A DNA stretch of 5,877 bases from Planctomycetes bacterium RIFCSPHIGHO2_12_FULL_52_36 (GCA_001828545.1 MHYW01000065.1:437-6313), one strand, 5' to 3'. Counted from the stretch's first letter, positions 1 through 5,065 are shown. Notes: generated by a model not told the origin, from the sequence alone. Made by a program: numbers and translations.

Positions 1-1520
1 GGGGCATAGACCCGGAGGAGATACAGGACTCCAGACTCATCATCTTCTGGGGTCTGCACGGTCCGTGGTCTAACCTCCATGGTTACAACCTAGTCAAACG
101 GGCCATCCATAAAGGGGCAAAATTCTACACCATAGACCCCCTGAAGACCTGTGAACTTGGGAAACATCTCCCGATAAAACCAAATACCGATGGGGTTCTG
201 GCCCTGGGGATTGCTAATTATCTAATATCTAAAGGGCTTTACGAACGCGCCCACGTTGAAAAGTATGCCTATGGTTTTGATAAATTCCTGGGGGTGGTGA
301 AGGAGTTTGACCTTGAGAGGGTCTCCAGGATTACGGAACTCCCCAGGGAGGATATAGTAGAGTTGGCCGAGGACATGTACCGTCTGAGGCCCCACTTCAT
401 ACACCTGGGCTTCGGCATGCAGAAACACCTCTACGGGGGGGAGGCAGTAAGGACCATTGCCCTACTGCCACCCCTGGTAGGAGGGTTCAGGGTGCATTAC
501 AGCAATACGGATAGGGAACTGGACCTGGGGTTCCTCCAGGGGGTAGGGGCAGGTTTCAAACCTGCCCCTACAGTATATAGAAAGACCTACAACATGGCGC
601 AACTGGGGAGGGTACTGCAGACTGAGGAAATAAAGTTTCTTTTTGTCTTCAATACCAACCCCATGGTAAACCTCCCCAACCAGAACCTGGTGAGGAAGGG
701 ACTGGAGAGGGAAGACCTCTTTACGGTGGTACACGACCTATTTTTAAACGACACCTGTAGCTATGCCGACATTGTACTACCGGCTACCAGCTTCCTTGAG
801 TCCTTTGACGTCCACGTCTGCTATTACCATAATTATATGTCCATAAACCAGAAGGCGATTGAACCCCTTGGGGAGGCGAAGCCTAATTATCAGGTCTTCA
901 GGGAGTTAGCTGGGGCTATGGGTCTAGAGTCCGACGAGATATTCCCTCCTGAGCGGGAGGTAGTCAAGGAGTTCCTTGCCAGGAGTAAGGCCGTGGACTT
1001 TACCCTGGAGGGGCTTGAACGGGAGGGTTTCTTAAAGATGAAGGTCAGGCCCAGGGACGTTTACCCCACGCCCTCGGGCAAGATAGAATTTTATTCTCAA
1101 CTGGCCGAAAAGGCCGGCTTACCACCCCTCCCCGGCTATTACGAGGAGGATAGACACGGCTATCCCTTCCAGCTCATAACCGCCAACCTCATGCACATCA
1201 CCCGCAGTCAGTTCCATAACGTCTGGCAAGAGGAGATAGAGCCGATAGTGCTCGTCAATGAGGAGGAGGCCAGGGAGAGGGGGATAAAAGATGGAGAGCT
1301 GGTGAGGTTAAGGAGTGCCCTGGACACGTTGACCATGAAGGCCAGGCCCACAAAGGACATAAAGAAGGGAGTCGTCCTGGCCTATGGGGGTCTCTGGCCC
1401 AAGCTCTGTGGTGGGAAAGGGGTGAGTGCCCTCATACCCGACGAGGTCCAGGCCTTCGGCGGCAACGCCGCCTATAACTCCACCTATGTCCAGGTGGAAA
1501 AACTGGGGGCTAGGGGGTAG
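1..1520 (+). CDS. Molybdopterin oxidoreductase (DMSO reductase family), C-terminal part; 5' end outside the window
   Basis: The frame is open from position 3 to a TAG at 1518-1520, giving 505 residues. The N-terminal part that would carry any [4Fe-4S] site and the Mo-coordinating residue lies upstream, so the substrate cannot be read. Family landmarks in fragment numbering are: a Rossmann-like stretch ending GAKFYTIDPLKT (about 39-50), the pterin-contact motif PNTDG (60-64), NTNPMVN (217-223), ADIVLPATSFLE (255-266), and a molydop_binding-type C-terminal domain from about residue 387 (YPFQLITAN) to 502. The order matches the catalytic subunit of the family, which performs two-electron redox on small molecules using bis-MGD. 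No Fe-S subunit or membrane anchor follows; any would have to lie upstream. Oddities are an in-frame palindrome encoding residues 181-190 (VGAGFKPAPT) just before the conserved RKTYNMAQLG segment, and a C-terminus (GARG-stop) read from the G-rich start of an intergenic repeat. The family call is strong; the specific enzyme is unknown. Confidence 0.92.
   Translation, partial: GIDPEEIQDSRLIIFWGLHGPWSNLHGYNLVKRAIHKGAKFYTIDPLKTCELGKHLPIKPNTDGVLALGIANYLISKGLYERAHVEKYAYGFDKFLGVVKEFDLERVSRITELPREDIVELAEDMYRLRPHFIHLGFGMQKHLYGGEAVRTIALLPPLVGGFRVHYSNTDRELDLGFLQGVGAGFKPAPTVYRKTYNMAQLGRVLQTEEIKFLFVFNTNPMVNLPNQNLVRKGLEREDLFTVVHDLFLNDTCSYADIVLPATSFLESFDVHVCYYHNYMSINQKAIEPLGEAKPNYQVFRELAGAMGLESDEIFPPEREVVKEFLARSKAVDFTLEGLEREGFLKMKVRPRDVYPTPSGKIEFYSQLAEKAGLPPLPGYYEEDRHGYPFQLITANLMHITRSQFHNVWQEEIEPIVLVNEEEARERGIKDGELVRLRSALDTLTMKARPTKDIKKGVVLAYGGLWPKLCGGKGVSALIPDEVQAFGGNAAYNSTYVQVEKLGARG
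543..571. repeat. In-frame palindromic element 1, inside the molybdopterin oxidoreductase gene
   Basis: This is a perfect inverted repeat. The 14-nt arms GTAGGGGCAGGTTT (543-556) and AAACCTGCCCCTAC (558-571) surround a single C at 557. It is 29 nt long and, with the next base, reads in frame as VGAGFKPAPT. It sits between GFLQG and VYRKTYNMAQLG, a loop position before a conserved family segment. Symmetry this exact is not expected from protein constraint, so an inserted element is the likely explanation. Confidence 0.88.
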
Positions 1521-1611
1521 GGGTCAGGGGGCGGGATTAAGGGTAGCCGCAGGCTTTAGCCTGCGTTATACCTTTTCCCTAATCCCTAGTCCCTGGCCCC
1601 TGGTCCCTGGC
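1505..1611. repeat. Heptad-armed palindromic repeat, copy 1
   Basis: A composite element with three parts. The left arm is a run of G-rich 7-bp units (1506-1540, for example GGGGCTA, GGGGGTA, GGGGTCA). The core at 1541-1570 is identical over 30 bp to 5088-5117 of copy 2 and contains a palindrome, CGCAGGCT-TT-AGCCTGCG, at 1548-1565. The right arm is five exact 7-bp units of consensus CCCTRRY at 1577-1611. The G-rich left arm and C-rich right arm are roughly complementary, so the whole unit could fold into a long imperfect hairpin. Four G-runs at 1505-1531 also make a G-quadruplex motif. The element overlaps the last codons and stop of the upstream gene. Confidence 0.85.
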
Positions 1612-1683
1612 TCTGGGGGTGGAGGTTAAAGCCAAAAATTTACCCATGTCCATATACTCCACATCTACAGCCATATTTTTTGG

Positions 1684-1712
1684 TTGACAAAACTGGGTTT
1701 TCGTAATAACTT
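1684..1712 (+). promoter_or_regulatory. Possible sigma70-type promoter upstream of the membrane-protein gene
   Basis: A perfect TTGACA lies at 1684-1689. After a 17-bp spacer comes TAACTT at 1707-1712, a weak match to TATAAT. The local sequence turns AT-rich here after the repeat, and a 10-bp palindrome TTCTTAAGAA (1723-1732) lies just downstream, where an operator could sit. The -35 match is good and the -10 match is poor. The start codon at 1798 would leave a leader of roughly 80 nt. Confidence 0.35.
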
Positions 1713-1782
1713 AAATGAGATATTCTTAAGAAGTTCTGTCTTTAGTGGCCCTGCCACAGATTATCCATAACAGGAAAAGTGC

Positions 1783-1792
1783 GGAGGAGGGG
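1783..1792 (+). promoter_or_regulatory. Strong ribosome binding site for the GTG start at 1798
   Basis: The sequence GGAGGAGGGG ends 5 nt before a GTG codon. This strong Shine-Dalgarno match supports GTG at 1798 as the true start; the first downstream ATG codons lie far inside the second membrane helix. Confidence 0.8.
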
Positions 1793-1797
1793 TACTA

Positions 1798-2190
1798 GTG
1801 GACCCAATTGCGAAGAATTTTGTCCGTGCAAGTCTTTTATATTTTTTTATTGGAGTATGTTTGGGGTTGCTTCAGTTGTTTACCAAAGATGAACCATTGT
1901 TAAAGTTTGCCCACGTGCACTTTAATTTGTTAGGCTGGATGTCCATGATGATTTATGGGGTGGGGTATCACATCCTCCCCCGGTTTAGCGGTAACCCTGT
2001 GGCCTATCCCGGCCTTATGAAGTGGCACTTCTGGCTGGCCAATATCAGCCTTATTGGATTGTGTGGTGTATGGGGATATGCTGATGGACTGGCCAAACTC
2101 TTTGCCGTTTTGCAAGTGGCGGCAGTGGGGATGTTTGTGGCCAACATCATGGCGAGTATAGGGACAGCCCCTGCCGAGAGTAGTCATTAG
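1798..2190 (+). CDS. Four-helix membrane protein resembling a fragment of heme-copper oxidase subunit I (cbb3/NOR-like)
   Basis: This is a 130-residue hydrophobic protein starting at GTG behind a strong ribosome binding site. Four membrane segments can be seen at about residues 9-28, 40-60, 77-95 and 99-121. Between and inside helices 1-2 lie His39, His41 and His58 in the pattern HVHFNLLGWMSMMIYGVGYHILPR (38-62 region). This resembles the HxH...G...Y.I.PR segment of cbb3-type oxidases and nitric oxide reductases. His77 opens helix 3. Full subunits have at least 12 helices and around 450 residues or more, so this is a stand-alone mini version, not a catalytic oxidase: there is no room for the binuclear centre histidines. 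Heme b binding is possible but inferred. A DUF1858 gene follows 20 bp later and probably shares the transcript. Codons here are visibly more AT-rich (TTT, TTG, TTA) than in the neighbours, especially in the first 40. Confidence 0.75.
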   Translation: MDPIAKNFVRASLLYFFIGVCLGLLQLFTKDEPLLKFAHVHFNLLGWMSMMIYGVGYHILPRFSGNPVAYPGLMKWHFWLANISLIGLCGVWGYADGLAKLFAVLQVAAVGMFVANIMASIGTAPAESSH

Positions 2191-2194
2191 GAGG
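2189..2194 (+). promoter_or_regulatory. Ribosome binding site overlapping the upstream stop codon
   Basis: AGGAGG overlaps the TAG stop of the membrane-protein gene (2188-2190). It is 16 nt from the ATG at 2211, which is long; a second, weaker AGGAAA at 2200-2205 is at normal distance (5 nt). An in-frame TAG at 2199-2201 excludes any earlier start, so ATG 2211 is the only option. The arrangement suggests the two genes are co-translated. Confidence 0.5.
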
Positions 2195-2210
2195 TAACTA
2201 GGAAACCGTT

Positions 2211-2429
2211 ATGGCAGAAATCAAGATAACGAAGAAGACCAGCATCGGGGAAATAATCAAGAATTACCCGGAAGCTGAGTCAGTGGTAAAGAAGTATTTT
2301 GGTTCAGGCTGTTTTACCTGTCCTGGTTCCAAGATGGAAGACCTTGCCTTTGGGGCCATGATGCACAACATGGACCCTGAGGTAATAGTAAAGGAAATTA
2401 ACGAGGCCATAGCAAAAAAGAAGGATTAA
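2211..2429 (+). CDS. DUF1858 / hybrid-cluster-protein-associated redox disulfide domain protein
   Basis: A 72-residue soluble protein that matches the DUF1858 pattern throughout. It has an N-terminal IKITKKTSIGEIIKNYPEA (4-22), a variable helix ending KKYFGSGC, a CxxC pair at Cys34 and Cys37 (GCFTCPG), then the MEDLAFGAMMHNMDPEVIVKEIN helix region (42-64). The family includes stand-alone proteins named for association with the hybrid cluster protein (prismane), which acts in NO and nitrosative-stress chemistry. The CxxC is thought to be redox active or metal binding. The start is fixed by an upstream in-frame stop. It lies 20 bp downstream of the heme-copper-oxidase-like gene, with no terminator between, so an operon is likely. 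The partner and electron donor are not visible. Family identity is well supported; function is inferred. Confidence 0.88.
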   Translation: MAEIKITKKTSIGEIIKNYPEAESVVKKYFGSGCFTCPGSKMEDLAFGAMMHNMDPEVIVKEINEAIAKKKD

Positions 2430-2480
2430 ACCCCTTAATTTTAATATATAGAGAGTTTTTTCCCCCTCAATATGAGGAGA

Positions 2481-2522
2481 GCTTAGTACAGAGGCTGGGG
2501 AGTCTCCTGCTAATGCTAGTAC
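2481..2522. repeat. Spaced near-direct repeats in the gap before the dehydrogenase gene
   Basis: GCTTAGTAC (2481-2489) and GCTAGTAC (2515-2522) are direct copies differing by one base. Their GTAC centres are 33 bp apart, close to three helical turns. Between them is an odd palindrome, GGAGTCTCC (2499-2507). The spacing would suit a dimeric regulator, but this is a short match and could be chance. A small hairpin, CCTCA-ATA-TGAGG, lies at about 2464-2476 with no T-run after it, so it is not called a terminator. Confidence 0.3.
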
Positions 2523-2539
2523 GCTAAATAGGCGGAATT

Positions 2540-2567
2540 TTGATGGATTTTAGCTGCTTGCTATCCT
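2540..2567 (+). promoter_or_regulatory. Weak candidate promoter before the dehydrogenase gene
   Basis: TTGATG (2540-2545) and TATCCT (2562-2567) are separated by 16 bp; each matches the sigma70 consensus at four of six positions. Transcription would begin around 2574, about 30 nt before the start codon. This is the best pair in the 2430-2607 gap, but the score is low. Confidence 0.25.
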
Positions 2568-2607
2568 GAAAGGGACGTTAAGCGGGTTTTTAAAGATGTG
2601 GAGCTTG

Positions 2608-3936
2608 ATGAAGACTATACTGGTTACGGGGTCAACAGGGTTCTTAGGGGGTAATCTAATCAAGAGGTTGTCGGGGAAGGGACACCGCCTCCTTGCCCTC
2701 GTTAGGAACAAAGGTGGTAAAGCCACTCCCGACAAGAGGGGATGTGGTGGATTCCTTAATGGGGGTGGGAATGGGGGGCCACTGGGAGACGTGGAGCTGG
2801 TCCAGGGGGATATTACCCTCCCACTGTTGGGCCTTCCCAGCCGGCGTTTTAGGAGGTTAGCATGCCAGGTGAGCGCCATCTTCCACAGTGCCGCCCTGAC
2901 CGATTTTACTGACCGTACCCATCTCTTCCGCACAAACGTAGAGGGGACGAGGCACCTGCTACAATTCGCCCTGCTGGGGAGAAAGAAACATTTCCATCAC
3001 ATTAGCAGTGCCTACGTTGCAGGTAAATTTAGAGGTACCTTCTGTGAAGAGGACTTCAATAAGAACCAGGGCTTCAATAACAGTTACGAAGAATCTAAAT
3101 TTAATAGTGAGACCATGGTCAGGAGGTTTGCCGGGGAACATTTATTGCCTTTCACCGTTTACAGGCCATCCATAATAGTGGGAGACTCGGAGACTGGCCA
3201 CACACAATGTTACAAGGGTTTCTACGCCTTCGCCAGGGCACTCTTTCTCATCAAGGAACGGTTCCTTAAGAGACACGTAGGTTATTCTGGAGAGGCAAGT
3301 AATGGCACGGCACGCCGTGCCCCTACGAAAGTTACACCAGTGGAGATACCTATGAGGGTATTCGGAGTCCCGGATGCCCTGATTAACCTTGTCCCGGTGG
3401 ATTATGTGGCGGAGGCCATTAGTGAGATATCTAAACGGCCAGAGGCCCAAGGCAAGACCTTCCATCTCACCAATCCCCACCCCCTCACCCTGGCTCAACT
3501 TGCGGATAAGACCTCTCAGGCATTAGGGATAGAAGGGGTAGAGCCGTGGTACCAGGATGGCGGAGTCATGGGGACGTCCACCCATTTGCAGGACAAGGGG
3601 ACAGGCATGGATGGGGACCTTAACCCTGCGGCCCACGACCGTACCCGACTCAGTCCTACGGAAAGGTTGTTTCTACACTACACAAGGCCGTATATCCCTT
3701 ACTTACAGAGTCGTCTGTCTTTTGATACCTCAAACACAATGAACGTCCTTAATGGAACGGTAACGTGTCCTAAGATAACCAGGTCTTTAGTATCCTTACT
3801 CATTAACAAGGCCGTGGAAGACTGCTGGGGTATGAGCGTAGAGGCGGCCAGTCCGCCTAAGGCGGACGCCCCTACCATTGACGAAGAAGCCGCATTGGCC
3901 ACGATGGTTGGTGATTCTGTCTGTGGCGTTACCTAG
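2608..3936 (+). CDS. Extended SDR: NAD(P)-dependent epimerase / thioester-reductase-like protein
   Basis: The start at ATG 2608 gives 442 residues beginning MKTILVTGSTGFLG, so the first beta strand and the TGxxGxxG nucleotide motif (7-14) sit at the N-terminus. GGAG at 2600-2603 lies before it. The ATG at 2596 is an alternative, adding four residues with a poorer ribosome site. Visible motifs are HSAA (93-96), NVEGT (110-114), the active-site Ser in HISSAY (133-134), and the catalytic Tyr160 and Lys164 (YxxxK). VYRPSIIVGDSETG and LVPVDYVAEAI are typical of the thioester-reductase/MupV-like branch. An Arg at position 33 after the second strand hints at NADPH. Substrate is unknown, perhaps an acyl thioester or sugar nucleotide. 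Oddities are a glycine-rich stretch at 36-60 and two in-frame palindromes, encoding about 231-240 and 411-423. The last 120 or so residues have no motif I recognise. Confidence 0.85.
   Translation: MKTILVTGSTGFLGGNLIKRLSGKGHRLLALVRNKGGKATPDKRGCGGFLNGGGNGGPLGDVELVQGDITLPLLGLPSRRFRRLACQVSAIFHSAALTDFTDRTHLFRTNVEGTRHLLQFALLGRKKHFHHISSAYVAGKFRGTFCEEDFNKNQGFNNSYEESKFNSETMVRRFAGEHLLPFTVYRPSIIVGDSETGHTQCYKGFYAFARALFLIKERFLKRHVGYSGEASNGTARRAPTKVTPVEIPMRVFGVPDALINLVPVDYVAEAISEISKRPEAQGKTFHLTNPHPLTLAQLADKTSQALGIEGVEPWYQDGGVMGTSTHLQDKGTGMDGDLNPAAHDRTRLSPTERLFLHYTRPYIPYLQSRLSFDTSNTMNVLNGTVTCPKITRSLVSLLINKAVEDCWGMSVEAASPPKADAPTIDEEAALATMVGDSVCGVT
3299..3326. repeat. In-frame palindromic element 2, inside the dehydrogenase gene
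   Basis: The arms GTAATGGCACGGC (3299-3311) and GCCGTGCCCCTAC (3314-3326) surround AC. They pair with only two mismatches, both in the left arm, where GTAGGGGC would be expected. The segment reads SNGTARRAPT in the protein, in a loop between the helix ending IKERFLKRHVGYSGEA and the conserved VEIPMRVFGVP...LVPVDYV region. The right end GCCCCTAC is identical to that of element 1. Confidence 0.75.
3838..3875. repeat. In-frame palindromic element 3, near the 3' end of the dehydrogenase gene
   Basis: A perfect inner palindrome GTCCGCCT-A-AGGCGGAC (3851-3867) is followed by GCCCCTAC (3868-3875). On the left, GTAGAGGC (3838-3845) matches the expected GTAGGGGC with one change, but five extra bases (3846-3850) separate it from the inner palindrome. 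The protein reads VEAASPPKADAPT (411-423), close to the C-terminus. The full element is therefore inferred; the inner 17 bp is exact. Confidence 0.7.
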
Positions 3937-3964
3937 TAGCAGTCAATGATTGGCACTATGATTG

Positions 3965-3979
3965 CCCGCATGAGGCGGG
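3965..3979. repeat. Short palindrome between the dehydrogenase and NifU-like genes
   Basis: CCCGCATGAGGCGGG pairs on itself with one mismatch (A3970 against G3974). It has the same GCxTGAGGC-like centre as the palindrome at 4330-4350 and as the core of element 3. No T-run follows, so it is not a classical terminator. Confidence 0.5.
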
Positions 3980-4023
3980 TGGATGGACCCGTACCTTATA
4001 GTGGGAGAATTCTTTTTAGCAGA

Positions 4024-4029
4024 AGGAGG
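4024..4029 (+). promoter_or_regulatory. Ribosome binding site that fixes the NifU-like start
   Basis: AGGAGG lies 7 nt before the ATG at 4037. The longer reading from ATG 3983 begins in the palindrome-bearing spacer, has no such site, and adds 18 residues outside the family. Confidence 0.8.
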
Positions 4030-4036
4030 AGCACAA

Positions 4037-4267
4037 ATGCCCACACTGAATCCAGAAAAAGTGAAGGAAGTCTTGAATGAGATAAGACCTGCCTTACAGG
4101 CAGATGGTGGAGATATAGAGTTGGTAGGGGTAAACGGCGGGGTAGTGAAGGTCAGGCTGAAAGGGGCCTGCGGTACGTGCCCCAGTTCCCTCATCACCTT
4201 GAAGATGGGAGTAGAGGCAAGGCTCAAGGAAGAGATTCCTGACGTAGAGTGCGTGGAGGCCGTCTAA
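4037..4267 (+). CDS. NifU C-terminal-domain (Nfu-type) Fe-S scaffold protein
   Basis: A 76-residue protein consisting of a single NifU-like domain, the usual size for stand-alone Nfu proteins. Signature parts are VKEVLNEIRPALQADGGDIEL (9-29), GGVVKVRLKGACGTCPSS (34-51) with the cluster-binding CxxC at Cys45 and Cys48, and a C-terminal amphipathic segment (LITLKMGVEARLKEEIPDV). The family holds a [4Fe-4S] cluster between two monomers through these cysteines and passes it to apo-proteins in the cytoplasm. A third Cys at 72 is not part of the motif. It lies 100 bp after the dehydrogenase and 112 bp before the cysteine-rich gene, with a palindrome in each gap. Possible clients include the molybdenum enzyme at the left end if it carries an Fe-S cluster, but that is inference. 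Confidence 0.93.
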   Translation: MPTLNPEKVKEVLNEIRPALQADGGDIELVGVNGGVVKVRLKGACGTCPSSLITLKMGVEARLKEEIPDVECVEAV

Positions 4268-4329
4268 CCTTCCCAGACTAAAGGGTAGGCAGTCGGCGGC
4301 AGACAGGAAGAAAATCTACTGCAATATAA

Positions 4330-4350
4330 CGGTCTGCCTGAGGCAGGCCG
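4330..4350. repeat. Palindrome in the gap before the cysteine-rich gene
   Basis: The 10-nt arms CGGTCTGCCT (4330-4339) and AGGCAGGCCG (4341-4350) surround a G and pair with one mismatch. The centre GCCTGAGGC resembles those at 3851-3867 (GCCTAAGGC) and 3965-3979. It lies about 30 nt before the start codon and could form a stem in the leader RNA without covering the ribosome binding site. Confidence 0.6.
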
Positions 4351-4364
4351 ATAAGTTACAAAGG

Positions 4365-4371
4365 AAAGGAG
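4365..4371 (+). promoter_or_regulatory. Ribosome binding site for the GTG start at 4380
   Basis: AAAGGAG ends 8 nt before GTG 4380. The spacing is good and no ATG in this frame lies nearby upstream, which supports the GTG start. Confidence 0.7.
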
Positions 4372-4379
4372 TAAAGACA

Positions 4380-5057
4380 GTGAGTTTAGTTTTAGGGCCC
4401 ATCCATCACTGGATGCATAAGAAGATAAAGACCTCTGAAGCCAGAGAGAAGGCCATTGTAGAGGCCCTTAAGCAGAAGTACGGCAAAGATGCTGACGCAA
4501 TTCTACAAGGGGTCTACAAGAAGTATCCCCCCGCACAGTCGGATGTTAAGCCGCTGGAGGAACTCCTGGAGGATAAGCCCATCCATGCCGGGATACAGGG
4601 GCTTATAGACGACGTGGAGACACGTGAGGCGGCCACCGTTGCGGCCTTCTATAAGAAACATGGCGAGGAGGCCAAGGAGGTGGCATGTAAGGCGGCTTAC
4701 AACCACGGCGTGAGCTGTGCCCAGCGGGCCGCAAAGGAGAAGAACCTTGGCCAGAATGGGGTTAACCCCGGCAGGGCCTTTGAACTCCTACTGGATAACT
4801 TCTGCGATGGAATGCCCTGCGACCGCGGCGCCCAGGTACTGGACGAGAACAATCAGCACATCGTATGGGACCATACGGTCTGTATCCATGGCAGATATTG
4901 GCAAGAGACAGAAGCGCCCCCCAAGGCTATGTGCGACATCATAACCGCCTGGCTCTCAGGCTTTGGGAAAGGGCTCAATTCTGCCATCGCCCATGAGAGA
5001 CAGAAGTGCATTGCCTACGGCGATGACAGTTGTGTTAGTACCTATAAAGTGGGCTAA
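4380..5057 (+). CDS. Cysteine-rich protein resembling the L-2-amino-thiazoline-4-carboxylate (ATC) hydrolase family
   Basis: A 225-residue soluble protein from a GTG start. The C-terminal half (about 100-222) has the layout I associate with ATC-hydrolase-like and related small-ligand domains: a helical lead-in with Cys103 and Cys113, FCDGMPC (141-147), DHTVCIHGRYWQ (164-175), MCDIITAWLSGFGKGLN (184-200), and a closing KCIAYGDDSCVSTYKV (209-224). There are eight cysteines in total (103, 113, 142, 147, 168, 185, 210, 218). ATC hydrolase opens a thiazoline ring on the way to L-cysteine, but many family members have unknown substrates. A Cys/His set of this kind could also bind metal or heme. The N-terminal half carries two similar helical units, at about 20-49 and 80-109. 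No signal peptide or membrane segment is visible. It sits between Fe-S and sulfur-carrier genes. The family call is moderate; the activity is uncertain. Confidence 0.55.
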   Translation: MSLVLGPIHHWMHKKIKTSEAREKAIVEALKQKYGKDADAILQGVYKKYPPAQSDVKPLEELLEDKPIHAGIQGLIDDVETREAATVAAFYKKHGEEAKEVACKAAYNHGVSCAQRAAKEKNLGQNGVNPGRAFELLLDNFCDGMPCDRGAQVLDENNQHIVWDHTVCIHGRYWQETEAPPKAMCDIITAWLSGFGKGLNSAIAHERQKCIAYGDDSCVSTYKVG

Positions 5058-5065
5058 CTCCGTAC

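Noticed and set aside
1541..1580. Rho-independent terminator after the oxidoreductase gene
   Set aside because: The core hairpin is strong, but only a four-T run occurs, some distance after the stem. It may affect transcription, but the signature is incomplete.
1577..1611. CRISPR-like array
   Set aside because: The units are contiguous 7-mers with no spacers; this is a tandem repeat arm, not a CRISPR.
1426..1629. Plus-strand 67-residue open frame across the end of the oxidoreductase and repeat copy 1
   Set aside because: It reads an alternative frame of a well-supported gene and then the repeat; it has no ribosome site or family match.
2596..2607. ATG 2596 as the dehydrogenase start
   Set aside because: ATG 2608 has GGAG before it and places the first beta strand at the N-terminus, as usual in the family. 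The alternative cannot be fully excluded.
2430..2607. RNA gene or riboswitch in the gap before the dehydrogenase
   Set aside because: Only short stems and near-repeats are seen; no tRNA-like fold or known riboswitch motif could be identified.
2550..2933. Minus-strand 127-residue open frame over the dehydrogenase start
   Set aside because: Low-complexity Pro/Arg-rich shadow of a gene with clear nucleotide-binding motifs.
3983..4036. Longer start for the NifU-like protein (ATG 3983, 18 extra residues)
   Set aside because: The extra residues are not part of the family, overlap a palindrome-bearing spacer, and the ATG at 4037 has an AGGAGG at ideal distance.
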